A DNA stretch of 64,000 nucleotides from Solirhodobacter olei (GCF_004010155.1 NZ_RRYH01000005.1:237319-301318); one strand, 5' to 3'. Shown: positions 42,977-51,969, numbered from the stretch's first letter. The notes: generated by a model not told the origin, from the sequence alone. Translations and numbers: made by a program.

Positions 42977-43665
42977 GCGTTCTCTCTCAGCACCTGCACG
43001 CCCGCCTCCGTCACGATGGCGTCAAGCCGGATGTCATGCGGTTGAGGGTAGATGCTGGCCAGCCGCGCGCCCTGAAGGCCCACGCCAATCACGAAGGGCC
43101 GCGGCTGCATCGCGGCCAGCGTCCGGTCGAAATATCCCCCGCCGTAGCCGAGACGATAGCCCTCGCCATCCCAGCCGACCAGCGGAGCCAGCGCGATCCG
43201 GGGGCGGAGGCGGTCGGCCTCGGGCGGCGGCACGGGGATGTTCCATTCGCCGCGCACCATCCGCGTATCGGGCGTCCAGCGCCGGAAGACGAGCGGAGCG
43301 TGGCGCGTCTCGACGACTGGCAGGGCCACCGCCGCACCAGCCGCATGCCAGGCGGAGAGCAGCGGGCGCAGGTCCGGCTCGCTCTGGATCGGCCAGTAGC
43401 CCGAAAGGGTCAGGCCGTTCAGACTCGGGAAGCGGGCGGCGACCAGCCCCGCCACATGCGAGGCGAGCGCCTGCCCCACCGCCCTGAGCGCCGCAACGTC
43501 CTGCGACCGCCGCGCCGCCAGGAGCCGGTTCCGTTCCGCCCGCCGCCAGCGGGCCACATCGCGCGCCTGCGCCGGATCAACCGAAAGCGGGTCAAAATAG
43601 TCCGGTGCGATCTCTTTCGCGGCGCAGGGCGGCGACGCGTAGTCGCCCCGATCTTCGTCACTCAT
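42973..43665 (-). CDS. 5-formyltetrahydrofolate cyclo-ligase family protein
   Basis: 230 residues of the 5-FTHF cyclo-ligase fold: LSGYWPIQSEPDLRPLL, LVGWDGEGYRLGYGGGYFDRTL and an N-terminal ATP-binding basic pair in RRAERNRLLAARR. The enzyme makes methenyl-THF from 5-formyl-THF. It has an acidic N-terminal extension of about 35 residues. The ATG at 43665 has GAGGAG 10-15 bases upstream. Coupling to nnrS (4-bp overlap) is unusual and suggests co-regulation in NO or nitrite stress rather than housekeeping folate metabolism. Confidence 0.8.
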   Translation of the reverse strand: MSDEDRGDYASPPCAAKEIAPDYFDPLSVDPAQARDVARWRRAERNRLLAARRSQDVAALRAVGQALASHVAGLVAARFPSLNGLTLSGYWPIQSEPDLRPLLSAWHAAGAAVALPVVETRHAPLVFRRWTPDTRMVRGEWNIPVPPPEADRLRPRIALAPLVGWDGEGYRLGYGGGYFDRTLAAMQPRPFVIGVGLQGARLASIYPQPHDIRLDAIVTEAGVQVLRENA

Positions 43666-43804
43666 GGCGGGCTCCTCTTCGTCCGGCCACCGGCGCGGAG
43701 GTCTACTCCGGCCGGGCAGTCTGGCCAGCCAACCTCGGGGCGACATGTGGCACTGCCCGGTATAGTTCCTTTAATAAGCATTTCATATACCTATTGATGC
43801 CGCG

Positions 43805-43899
43805 AAGATGCGACCTTGCGCCCCACACTTATCTCCTGCCTTCTGGCACCCTCCCGTGACAACACGCTTTCGCCCCGGACATTCGCATCTTAATAAGAT
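43805..43899. promoter_or_regulatory. Candidate NsrR operators between nnrS operon and nsrR
   Basis: AAGATGCG at 43805-43812 and its complement at 43884-43891 match the NsrR half site AAGATGY. The second lies in ATCTTAATAAGAT (43887-43899), a perfect palindrome 37 bp before the nsrR start. Both flank the intergenic region of divergent genes. Confidence 0.5.
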
Positions 43900-43935
43900 T
43901 CAAGAATACCCATTGGATAAGGGGGCCGGGACGCC

Positions 43936-44352
43936 ATGCGCCTGACATCGTTCACCGACTACGGGCTACGCCTGCTGATGCGGTTGGCCGCATCGCCCGA
44001 CCGCTCCCTCTCCACGGCAGAGCTGGCCCATGGCTTCGGCCTGTCGCGCAATCACGTGATGAAGATCGTCCAGCACCTCGCCCGTGCCGGCATCGTCGAC
44101 ACGCGCCGCGGCGGCGGCGGCGGTGTCCGGCTCGCCCGCCGCCCCGATGCGCTGCTGCTGGGAGAGCTGGTCCGGCTGCTGGAAGAGGGACAGGGGCTCG
44201 TCGAGTGCCTGTCTCCCGGCGGCGGAGCCTGCATCATTGACGGCCGATGCCGGCTGAAGGCACGCCTCTCGCGAGCCGAGGCCGCCTTCATCGCCGATCT
44301 CAATGACTCCACCCTGGCGGACATCGCCATGGCCGGGCCCACGTCGTTCTAA
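43936..44352 (+). CDS. nsrR: NsrR, NO-sensing Rrf2-family repressor
   Basis: 138 residues. The N-terminal winged helix (MRLTSFTDYGLRLLMRLA, LSRNHVMKIVQHL) and three Cys, C91, C99 and C105 in the segment CLSPGGGACIIDGRC, match the [4Fe-4S] site of NsrR. Nitric oxide damages the cluster and derepresses target genes. It is divergent from the nnrS operon, its likely target. The stop overlaps the next gene on the opposite strand by 4 bp. Confidence 0.92.
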   Translation: MRLTSFTDYGLRLLMRLAASPDRSLSTAELAHGFGLSRNHVMKIVQHLARAGIVDTRRGGGGGVRLARRPDALLLGELVRLLEEGQGLVECLSPGGGACIIDGRCRLKARLSRAEAAFIADLNDSTLADIAMAGPTSF

Positions 44353-45161
44353 GCGGATCGCGCTTGTCCGCCGGCTGCGTCGTCCAGATGGAAATAGAAG
44401 CCAAGGTACCCGTTCACATCGCCTTCGTGGAAGAACGGGATCGGCATCTTCCGCCGATCCCGCCAGGCGTCGACGAGGCGGTACCCGATCGCCGTCATCG
44501 AACGAATGAACGCATCCTCGTTCTCGATACGATAGGGGACGGCATCGCTGCCGATATTCTGCACCGTGTAGAACGTGTCGGCCCCGCTCTGCATCGGCGT
44601 GCGGCTGATGAAAACATGCTCTGGCAGGAGATCGAGCTGCGAGAGCAGAGCGGGCAGCGAGGGCTCAAGGTACTGAAGCGCACCGCAGATCAGGAAGATG
44701 TCGGCCTCGCCCTTCATCTCTGACGTGAAGCTGAGTCCCGGGTAATTGCCGTTCTGCAACATCTCCTGACCCGCGGCGACGACGGCTGGCACCTCGCAAA
44801 TCCGCCAGTTGAAATCGGCCGGAAACGGAATGAGCTCCCTGTAGCTGCCGTATTCCTTCGCCAGGCTCCCGCCGATGTTCAGGATCCGGACGCCGGGCCG
44901 GAGGATCGGGCGCATGTGAACCAGGATCGGGTAATCCCGTTCGGACAGGGAATGGATCTGGACGCCCTTTGGCGCGCTGAAGGTCAGAATATCCGTCTTC
45001 GTCCGAATGCGGTGGGCCGTCTGCGCCCCCGCCTTCGCCTCCTGCCAGGTCCTGTAAACCCCACGGCAGGCGGCGATGTTATTCGGATAAACCCGCCAGT
45101 ACCGCCAGGCGTCTGCCGTGACGGGTGTCAGCTGGAACAGGGATTTTATGAATTCACGCAT
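44349..45161 (-). CDS. SAM-dependent methyltransferase, TIGR04325-like
   Basis: 270 residues. An N-terminal helix region with ACRGVYRTWQEAKAG is followed by a Rossmann-like core ILNIGGSLAKEYGSYREL and WRICEVPAVVAAGQEM, resembling the TIGR04325 methyltransferase family, often in polysaccharide loci. A later FHEGDVNGYLGFYFHLD ends the domain. The target is unknown. It does not match the nitrogen-oxide genes on its left and may mark the edge of the next module. No gene lies in the 200 bp upstream. Confidence 0.6.
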   Translation of the reverse strand: MREFIKSLFQLTPVTADAWRYWRVYPNNIAACRGVYRTWQEAKAGAQTAHRIRTKTDILTFSAPKGVQIHSLSERDYPILVHMRPILRPGVRILNIGGSLAKEYGSYRELIPFPADFNWRICEVPAVVAAGQEMLQNGNYPGLSFTSEMKGEADIFLICGALQYLEPSLPALLSQLDLLPEHVFISRTPMQSGADTFYTVQNIGSDAVPYRIENEDAFIRSMTAIGYRLVDAWRDRRKMPIPFFHEGDVNGYLGFYFHLDDAAGGQARSA

Positions 45162-45362
45162 GAGCTTGGGGACCAGAGCGACGATGAGAGATGGCGCGTC
45201 AGCATGCCCGTCGCCGCGCCCGTGTCAACGCCTCTCCCCCGCGCCCGTGTCTTCTGCGAATCGATCGGACGTGGCACCGCCATCCCACGGATGCGGGACA
45301 GGGTCCGGCCCCACTCCCGAACCGTCTGCTCAATGATCCGCCGACTGCACGCAAGGCTGGCG

Positions 45363-46883
45363 TCAATTCGTGCCAAGGCCGAGCGCGGACCTCGCCTGCC
45401 CAAGCACGGTCTGCGGACATCCGGCGGCATCGATCCGGCGCCAGGCGATGGTGCCTGTGGGCTCATGCAATTGGTGGCGAACGACACTGGCATTCGCGTC
45501 TGACGCGCCCGGGGCCCGCAACTCCGCTCGCGCCAGCAACACGTCGGCAGGCGCTTCCAGCCAAAGGCCGGCGAAGGGCACGCCGGCCCGTTCGGCCACG
45601 GCCTCTGCGTCGGCACGAAGGACGGGATCGAGGAAGGTCGCGTCCAGCAGGACCGTCTGGCCGGCAGACAAGAGAGCCCCCGCTCGCGTGAAAAGCTGTT
45701 GATAAACAGCCGCGCGCCGTGCCGGTGCATAATCTGCCTCGGGCAGCCTCTCCTCCTCGGCGTGACCAGCCTTGCGTTCCAGGTCGGAGGATAGCCAGAC
45801 GGCGCCCGGAAGCGCGCCCACCTTGGGTGCAAGGCCTGAGGCAAGCAGGCTCTTTCCGCTTGCGGAATAGCCTCCAATCGCGATCAGCCGCGCGGGCGGC
45901 GGCTCCAGCGCCCTGCCTGCCAAGGCAAGGAGAGCCCCTGCCTCTTCGGAAGAAGCTCCGGCGTGTCCTTGCGCGGCGTCGGTCTGCAACAGCACCATCG
46001 CCCGGATCGCGGCCCGCACGGAAAGAAAGAGCGGCAGCGCGGCCAGCCCCGAATCCTCTTTTCCCCGAAGGCTGCGCAGCCAGGCATCAAGCACCCTGCA
46101 GGCCGCACGCCAGTCACCGGAATGCCCAAGATCCATGAGAAGGAACGCAAGATCGTAGAGCACGTCGCAGGTGCCGAGCTCTTCCGAAAATTCGAGAGCG
46201 TCATAAAGCGCCGGGCGCCCGTCGAGCAAAACGATATTGCTGAGGTGCAGGTCGCCGTGCCCGCGCCGGACGTGCCCGCCCTGCCCTCGGACATCCAGAA
46301 ACGCACGACGACGGGAAAGTTCGGTCTGCGCGGCCACCAGCCATCGCGCGGCCTGCTCCTTCTCTGCGTCCGCAGCGCCCGACAAGCCGGCGAACACGCG
46401 GTCGAGTTCGGCAAGGATGTCGTCGATCAGCCTGTCCCCGGAACGGCGGATGACGGGTGCCCCGGCGTGATAGGCGGCGATCGCCGCACCGGTCGCCGCC
46501 GCGAGCCTATCGGTAAATTCGCCCCGTGCCGTTACCTGATCGAGCTGATCGGCCTTGGGGAACCGCCTCATCCGCAGAACCCAGTCGACCGGGGGACCGA
46601 TCCCTCCCAGCCGCAGCCCCCCCTCGCCACGCGTGATGGGGACCAGATCCCGGTAGAGTGTGGGGACGGACGGCTTGTTAAGGTCCAGCTCCCGCTGCAA
46701 CAGCCGATGCCGCTGCTCGATCGTGCTCTGATCGACGTAATCGTAATGCACTGCGCGCTTCAGTTTCAGCGCCTCATCGCCGCCCAGAAAAACCATGGCG
46801 CAATGCGTTGCCACCACTTCGACCGGGCGGCCGCCAAAAGCTGCCGGCGAAGAGAGAAACCTGATGACGTCGGCCTGATCCAT
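45363..46883 (-). CDS. Bifunctional aminoglycoside phosphotransferase-like/P-loop kinase protein
   Basis: 506 residues in two parts. Residues 1-320 form an APH-type kinase domain (ALKLKRAVHYDYVD ATP-binding Lys region, HGDLHLSNIVL catalytic loop, LYDALEFSEEL). Residues 330-506 form a P-loop kinase with Walker A GGYSASGKSLLASGL and VLLDATFLDP. Such fusions are widespread and phosphorylate unknown small molecules. A kinase-only paralogue lies at 51970. An FNR-like palindrome sits 60-73 bp upstream. The ATG at 46883 was chosen as the first start of the frame, with GAGAGCGCAAGG upstream. Confidence 0.85.
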   Translation of the reverse strand: MDQADVIRFLSSPAAFGGRPVEVVATHCAMVFLGGDEALKLKRAVHYDYVDQSTIEQRHRLLQRELDLNKPSVPTLYRDLVPITRGEGGLRLGGIGPPVDWVLRMRRFPKADQLDQVTARGEFTDRLAAATGAAIAAYHAGAPVIRRSGDRLIDDILAELDRVFAGLSGAADAEKEQAARWLVAAQTELSRRRAFLDVRGQGGHVRRGHGDLHLSNIVLLDGRPALYDALEFSEELGTCDVLYDLAFLLMDLGHSGDWRAACRVLDAWLRSLRGKEDSGLAALPLFLSVRAAIRAMVLLQTDAAQGHAGASSEEAGALLALAGRALEPPPARLIAIGGYSASGKSLLASGLAPKVGALPGAVWLSSDLERKAGHAEEERLPEADYAPARRAAVYQQLFTRAGALLSAGQTVLLDATFLDPVLRADAEAVAERAGVPFAGLWLEAPADVLLARAELRAPGASDANASVVRHQLHEPTGTIAWRRIDAAGCPQTVLGQARSALGLGTN

Positions 46884-46942
46884 AGACCTTGCGCTCTCCC
46901 GCGAAGCCGAAGCCAGCCTAACCCGGTTCCGCGCTCCGGCGC

Positions 46943-46956
46943 ATGATCGACATCAA
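46943..46956. promoter_or_regulatory. FNR-like palindrome between the kinase and PCMT-esterase genes
   Basis: ATGATCGACATCAA (minus strand TTGAT-N4-ATCAT) matches the FNR box at nine of ten positions and is 60-73 bp before the minus-strand kinase start. The rest of the 326-bp divergent gap shows a weaker TTGCG-N4-GTCAA at 47142-47155, 55-68 bp before the other gene. Confidence 0.6.
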
Positions 46957-47209
46957 GTGTGAAGAGTTCTGCTTGGGCTTGCGCAGTGCACGGGGTCCAT
47001 TCCATCAGCGGCACTGGCGGCGCTCGCGGACCCTGGGTGCAATGATGCGGGCGGCCTCCGACCTTGGGCCGAAGCCGGACAGAAGCGCCGCCCTCACTCA
47101 CCCCAGTCGCGCCACCGGCGATCATTGCGCTCATCCACTTCTTGCGTTTCGTCAATGCCCCGGACCTGCGGACGCCTAGCAAGGGCGTGGCGACGAGGAG
47201 AACAGGCCG

Positions 47210-49207
47210 ATGCGCGACTTCACAAGCCTTCGCCACGAGATGGTGTCGCATCAGATCTATTCCCGGGGCGTGCGCGATGAACGGGTGCTCTCTGCCATGC
47301 GGCTGGTCCCCCGCCACAGCTTTCTGCCGGTTCACCAGCAGGCAGAGGCTTATGAAGACCGGCCTATCGTGATCGCCGAGGGCCTGGTGCTTGCCCAGCC
47401 CTCCGTGATCGCGGTGATGCTCGAGGCCCTGGCACTCACGGGGGAGGAAAGGGTGCTGGAGGTCGGTGCCTGCGCTGGCTATATCGCCGCGCTGCTCGGC
47501 CGGCTTGCCCGAGAGGTCCTGACGATAGAGCCTCACGGGCCCACCGCCCAGCGCGCGGCGGAAGCGCTTGCCGATACCGGTTCCGAGAACGTGCGCATTC
47601 TCCATGCAAGCAGCGCAGAGGCTTGGCGGGAGATGGCGCCGTTCGATGCCATTCTGGTCTCTGGCGACACGCCTGACGTTCCGGAAGTCCTGAAGGCCCA
47701 GCTGGCCCTCGGCGGGCGGCTGGTTATGCCCGTCGGGGCCGATCCGCGTGGACAGCAACTTGTCCGCGTCACGCGCCTTCCGCGGGGCCAGTTCAACCAG
47801 GAGGACCTCGCTGATCTGCGTTATGTCCCGCGCCTTGCTCGGGTCGGCTGGGAGGGTGAGCGACCGGAGCCTGACGCCGGTCGTGCCGATATCTATGCCC
47901 CGCCCGCGGCGCCCAGCACGCTTCCGGGCCTGATTGCGGCCGCCGCCGAACCATTCGAGACGCCGGAGACCGCGGATCTGGCCCCTCTCCTCGACCGGAT
48001 CGGCGATCGGCGGCTCGTCCTGATCGGCGAGTCGACGCATGGCACCTCGGAATTCTACCGCTTCAGGGCGCGGCTCACGCGGCGGCTCATCGAGGAGAAG
48101 GGATTTGCCATCGTCGCCGCAGAGGCCGACTGGCCGGACGCCGCGCGCATCGACCATTTTGTGCGCGACCGCACGGCGCCACCTGCCGAATGGGAAGCCT
48201 TTGCCCGGTTCCCGACCTGGATGTGGCGCAACCAGGAGACCCACGGCTTCATCACCTGGCTGCGGGAGTGGAACGCCTCGCGGCCGGCAAACTGGCAGAC
48301 GGGGTTCTACGGGCTGGATCTCTACAGCCTCTTTGCCTCCACGCGAGCGGTCGTGACCTACCTGACCGAGGTCGATCCGGCCCTCGCTGAAATTGCACGG
48401 GCCCGCTTCGGCTGCCTGCATCCCTGGGAGGCCGACCCTGCGGCCTATGGCCATGCCGCCATTACCGGCGCCTACCGCGACTGCGCCGATCAGGTGGTCA
48501 AAGTGCTCGCGGACCTGCACCGCAATCGCGCGACCTATGTTGCCCGCGACGGCGAACGCCTCTTCGATGCGACCCAGAACGCCTATGTGGCGGTGAATGC
48601 CGAGCGATATTACCGGGTGATGTATTTCGGGTCGCGCGCTTCGTGGAACCTGCGCGATGGGCACATGTTCGAGACGCTGCAGAATGTGATGGCCTTCCAT
48701 GGCGACGCGTCGAAGGCGATCGTCTGGGCGCACAACTCGCACGTCGGCGACGCACGCGCGACCGAGATGTCGCGGCGGGGCGAAAACAACCTGGGCGAAC
48801 TCTGTGCACGCGGCTTCGGTATGGACAGCTACCGCATCGGTTTCGGCACCGATCATGGCGAGGTCGCGGCGGCGAGCCAATGGGGCGGCCCGATGGAAGT
48901 GAAGAAACTGCGCCCGTCACACCGCGCAAGCCACGAAAGGCAGTTTCATCTCACTCAATACCCTGGCCTCATACTCCCACTGCAGGCGCTGAATTCGCAG
49001 CTTGCCGAGGAGCTTTCCGCGTTCCGCCTGCAGCGCGCGGTCGGCGTGATCTACCGGCCGGAGAGCGAGCTCGCGAGCCATTACTTCGGCGCAGACCTGC
49101 GCCACCAGTTCGATGAATACGTCTGGGTCGACCGTACCCATGCCGTCGAGCCACTGGATACCGAGCAGGCAAAAGGGCTGCCGGACACCTATCCGTTCGC
49201 GCTCTGA
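47210..49207 (+). CDS. Protein-L-isoaspartate methyltransferase fused to an erythromycin esterase-like domain
   Basis: 665 residues. The first 220 are a PCMT domain (RHEMVSHQIYSRGVRDERV, RVLEVGACAGYIAALLGRLA as the SAM loop). The rest is an EreA/ChaN-like esterase domain beginning LVLIGESTHGTSEFYRFRARL, with GFAIVAAEADWPDA, WMWRNQET, and a second active-site His in VWAHNSHVGDA. The SAM loop has Ala where PCMT enzymes usually have Thr. Repair of damaged aspartate and hydrolysis of an unknown ester or lactone would be joined in one chain. It starts after GACGAGGAGAACAGGCCG. No known antibiotic substrate can be inferred. Confidence 0.9.
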   Translation: MRDFTSLRHEMVSHQIYSRGVRDERVLSAMRLVPRHSFLPVHQQAEAYEDRPIVIAEGLVLAQPSVIAVMLEALALTGEERVLEVGACAGYIAALLGRLAREVLTIEPHGPTAQRAAEALADTGSENVRILHASSAEAWREMAPFDAILVSGDTPDVPEVLKAQLALGGRLVMPVGADPRGQQLVRVTRLPRGQFNQEDLADLRYVPRLARVGWEGERPEPDAGRADIYAPPAAPSTLPGLIAAAAEPFETPETADLAPLLDRIGDRRLVLIGESTHGTSEFYRFRARLTRRLIEEKGFAIVAAEADWPDAARIDHFVRDRTAPPAEWEAFARFPTWMWRNQETHGFITWLREWNASRPANWQTGFYGLDLYSLFASTRAVVTYLTEVDPALAEIARARFGCLHPWEADPAAYGHAAITGAYRDCADQVVKVLADLHRNRATYVARDGERLFDATQNAYVAVNAERYYRVMYFGSRASWNLRDGHMFETLQNVMAFHGDASKAIVWAHNSHVGDARATEMSRRGENNLGELCARGFGMDSYRIGFGTDHGEVAAASQWGGPMEVKKLRPSHRASHERQFHLTQYPGLILPLQALNSQLAEELSAFRLQRAVGVIYRPESELASHYFGADLRHQFDEYVWVDRTHAVEPLDTEQAKGLPDTYPFAL

Positions 49208-49306
49208 GGGCCGGGCCGAACGCGGCCAATTCCTTCGGAACGGCCAGTCACCGAATTGCCGCCCTGTGGGATGCCGCGACGTGATCCCAGCCCCGCAGGG
49301 CCGGGA

Positions 49307-49320
49307 TTGACAGCCATCAA
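49307..49320. promoter_or_regulatory. FNR-type box upstream of the BON-domain gene
   Basis: TTGACAGCCATCAA is TTGAC-N4-ATCAA, 62-75 bp before the start at 49382. The extended word TTGACAGCCATCAATGCCC is 17/19 identical to 51645-51663 (ATGACGGCCATCAATGCCC). Confidence 0.7.
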
Positions 49321-49381
49321 TGCCCCCGCGCCACCAGCGGTGAAGCCTCGATCCGTACAGACCGGGATACGGGCCGCCAAG

Positions 49382-50041
49382 ATGGAGAGGCAAGTGACCG
49401 ACCTCAAGCTGCGACAAGCTGTGCTGGACGCGCTGGAGGCCGAGCCCAGCGTTCGGGCCGCCCATATCGCCGTGGCCGTCGAGCAGAGCATCGTCACGCT
49501 ATCGGGGCATGTGGAAACCCTCAGCGAGAAGACCGCCGCGGAAGAAACCGTGACCCGGGTGAAGGGTGTGCGGGGCATCGCCCAGGAAATCGAGGTCCGC
49601 CCGCCCGGATGGAACTCTCTCGCCGACGACGAGATCGCCCACAGGATCACGAACATACTGCGCTGGCATACCTCTGTGCCGGACGAGGGCATCCAGGTCA
49701 GCGTTTCAGGCGGACAGGTCACCCTGCGCGGGAAGGTCGAATGGGCCTACCAGCACGAGGCGGTCAAGCATGCGGTGCGCGGGATGTCCGGGGTAACCGA
49801 GATCGTCGACGAGATCGAGGTGAGTTCCGGACTGCGCCCGGGCGATATTTCCGAAAACATCGAAAGGGCGCTCAAGCGCGAAGCCGAGATCGAGGCGGCG
49901 GCGATCCGCGTTCGCGTTGCTGGCGGACGCGTGGTGCTGGAAGGCCGGGTGCGCAGCCCTGCCGAACGCGAAGTGGTGGAACGGGCCGCCTGGGCAGTGC
50001 CCGGTGTGCATTCGGTCGAGGATCGCCTGCAGGTGACGTGA
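49382..50041 (+). CDS. Triple BON-domain protein
   Basis: 219 residues made of three BON repeats, starting at about residues 8, 78 and 148, each with the central Gly-containing turn (VTLSGHVET, VTLRGKVEWAYQHEA, VVLEGRVRS) and the ending VKGVRGIAQEI or VPGVHSVEDRL. There is no signal peptide, so a cytoplasmic location is likely despite BON domains being known for membrane binding. The ATG at 49382 is used; a GTG at 49394 has AGAGG three bases upstream and may be the real start. An FNR-type box precedes it. Confidence 0.85.
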   Translation: MERQVTDLKLRQAVLDALEAEPSVRAAHIAVAVEQSIVTLSGHVETLSEKTAAEETVTRVKGVRGIAQEIEVRPPGWNSLADDEIAHRITNILRWHTSVPDEGIQVSVSGGQVTLRGKVEWAYQHEAVKHAVRGMSGVTEIVDEIEVSSGLRPGDISENIERALKREAEIEAAAIRVRVAGGRVVLEGRVRSPAEREVVERAAWAVPGVHSVEDRLQVT

Positions 50042-50052
50042 CGCCGACCGCG

Positions 50053-50601
50053 TCACTGCCGTGTCAGGTCGACGGCGAAGGGTCCCTTGTCCCCCTCCAT
50101 CTCGCGGAACCGCAGCCGGCTTCCGATCTCGAGGCGCGGCCACTCCGCCGGGTCAAGGCTCTCGCGCTGGAAGTAGACTTCGCGCCCGTCGTCGGCGCGC
50201 AGATAGCCCCATCCAAGCTCGGGCTCGATCTCGACCACCTCTCCGTGCAGCACCGGCGGATGATGCTTCACCTCCTGGGCCGCCATCTTTCGGCTTGTCG
50301 CCTTCAGCCGGTCTTCCAGCGCATCGAAGGCGGCATTGACGGCCATGAGGGAGTCGTGCTCGGCATGGCCCTGCCGCACCTCACGGAACACGTCGAGATC
50401 CGGCCCCGGCAGTTCCAGGTGAATGCGCACATCGATGCCGCCGGCGGAGCGCCGGCCCCGGCTTGCTGCCGCGATCGTCACCCGGCAGCCGATGATGTTC
50501 GGATGAAACCGGCCGAGTGCCGCGGCGCGCTGGCGGATATGCGCCTCGAGCCCCTCCGCCGGGGCCAGGTTGGTCCAGCTGATCACCAGATCTTTCTGCA
50601 T
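50053..50601 (-). CDS. Ribosome hibernation factor-like (HPF/S30AE) domain fused to a cold-shock-like domain
   Basis: 182 residues. The N-terminal half (1-110) resembles HPF/RaiA, with DLVISWTNLAPAEGLEAHIR, IIGCRVTIAAAS, and the conserved FDALEDRLKA helix. The C-terminal half has GEVVEIEPELGWGYLRADDGREVYFQRESL, a cold-shock-like OB strand set. HPF proteins dimerise or silence ribosomes in quiescence; adding an RNA-binding OB domain suggests control of the same process. It is 13 bp downstream of the PRPP synthetase gene and convergent with the BON gene. Confidence 0.8.
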   Translation of the reverse strand: MQKDLVISWTNLAPAEGLEAHIRQRAAALGRFHPNIIGCRVTIAAASRGRRSAGGIDVRIHLELPGPDLDVFREVRQGHAEHDSLMAVNAAFDALEDRLKATSRKMAAQEVKHHPPVLHGEVVEIEPELGWGYLRADDGREVYFQRESLDPAEWPRLEIGSRLRFREMEGDKGPFAVDLTRQ

Positions 50602-50614
50602 CGCTCAAGCCTCC

Positions 50615-51610
50615 TCAATCAAAGGTCGGCACCGGCCCCTCCTCGGGATCATTACGGGTGCCAACGGCATGGTTCCCGTCGAGGCGTGCGATCGTCCGTG
50701 CGATCAGTGCTGCGACAGAGACCACTTTCAACCGGCCGCCCAGGCCCTGCAGGGCCGTCTCGGGGACCCCGGCCCCGTCGCTGACGGTGATGCTGTCGAC
50801 CTCCGCCCCGGCAAGCCGCGGCACGGCCGCTCCGGTGAAAAGCGCATGCGTGGCAAGAAGATGCACGCTCGCGGCCCCCCGCTCGCGGCAGGCCCGCGCG
50901 GCGCGCAGCATCGTGTCGCCACCGACGATCATGTCGTCGACGATGAACACGGTCCGCCCCGCCACCTCGGCGGCGAAAATGTCACCCGAAATCACGCCGC
51001 CCGAGCGGCGCTTCTCCATGAAGCCAAATCCCGCCGGGATGCCTGCTTCCGCGAGCGCCTCCTGAAAAAGCGCCGCACGTTTCACTCCGCCGCCATCGGG
51101 AGAAAGAATGACCGGAGCCGTCCCCCCGGTCCGCGCCGCGATCTCCGGCGTGAAGAGCGTGTGGCCGTCCAGATGCACCGTGCGGCACCGGAACGCATTC
51201 TGAAAGGCCTGCAGGTTATGGACGTCGAGCGTCACCACGCAGTCCGCCCCCACCGCCTCGAACAGCTGCGCCACGTAGCGCGTCGTCACCGGGTCATGCG
51301 GCTTGGTCTGCCGGTCCTTGCGCGAATAGGCGAGGTAGGGCGCGATGGCGGTCACGCGCCGGGCCCCGTGCTCGCGGCAGGTGGCAATGAAGAACAGTAG
51401 CCGGCAGAGCTTGTCATTGGCCGAGAGGACTGCGTCGCCATTCAACGCCGAAAGCACATAGACGTCCTCCCCACGGACACTGACAAGCGGCCGGCCCTTG
51501 TGCTCGCCCGCCTCGAAGGCGCGCTCCTCATGTGGGTCGAGGGCAATGCCGCCGGTCCGGGCCACGGCCCGCCCGAGCGACTCGGAGCTGTTCAGAGCGA
51601 AGAAACGCAT
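50615..51610 (-). CDS. Ribose-phosphate pyrophosphokinase (PRPP synthetase), accessory copy
   Basis: 331 residues. The family features are an N-terminal FALNSSESLG with RGEDVYVLSAL, the active-site motif APYLAYSRKDRQT, a VTLDVHNLQAF stretch, and the PRPP-binding loop VDDMIVGGDTM. Glu/Asp-rich C terminus. It makes PRPP from ribose 5-phosphate and ATP. It is diverged from housekeeping Prs and is coupled to a hibernation-factor fusion. The ATG at 51610 starts the family-like region. A 350-bp gap upstream has a FNR-like palindrome but no gene. Confidence 0.88.
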   Translation of the reverse strand: MRFFALNSSESLGRAVARTGGIALDPHEERAFEAGEHKGRPLVSVRGEDVYVLSALNGDAVLSANDKLCRLLFFIATCREHGARRVTAIAPYLAYSRKDRQTKPHDPVTTRYVAQLFEAVGADCVVTLDVHNLQAFQNAFRCRTVHLDGHTLFTPEIAARTGGTAPVILSPDGGGVKRAALFQEALAEAGIPAGFGFMEKRRSGGVISGDIFAAEVAGRTVFIVDDMIVGGDTMLRAARACRERGAASVHLLATHALFTGAAVPRLAGAEVDSITVSDGAGVPETALQGLGGRLKVVSVAALIARTIARLDGNHAVGTRNDPEEGPVPTFD

Positions 51611-51644
51611 GAGATGAGAATCAGTCCTCGTCCGACCGGCGCCA

Positions 51645-51658
51645 ATGACGGCCATCAA
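51645..51658. promoter_or_regulatory. FNR-like palindrome upstream of the PRPP synthetase gene
   Basis: On the minus strand TTGAT-GGCC-GTCAT, nine of ten to the consensus including flanks shared with 49307-49326. It lies only 35-48 bp before the start codon, so activation at -41.5 would imply an almost leaderless transcript; repression or a different start is possible. The rest of 51611-51969 holds no recognisable gene. Confidence 0.5.
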
Positions 51659-51969
51659 TGCCCGGCACAGGCGCCGGGACGCAGGCTCGGGGCAACGCAT
51701 GACAACTGGTCGGCGGCCATGACCATGTTCCACATCCCAGCGCTGGGGCGTCCCCCGCAGCCATCTGGCCGGTGGGCGAACAGACGCACCCTTTCGCACG
51801 GCAAGCGGCCATTCCCGGTGCGCCGGATGCAGCGGCTCGACACCCTGCCTGCGGGCGAACTCCATCATTCCGCAGCGTCCGTCGAGGATCCTCGGCCACC
51901 GAAGGTGACCGGCGGAGGGTCTGGCGTGGTCCTGCTTGCGAAGCGCGGATCGCTGCGCGCGCCTATGAC

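Noticed and set aside
45162..45362. Small frames between the methyltransferase and kinase genes
   Set aside because: They have no ribosome site or recognisable domain and overlap the ends of the real genes.
46766..48880. A 704-codon minus-strand frame across the PCMT-esterase gene
   Set aside because: It is antisense to a protein with clear motifs and shows none itself.
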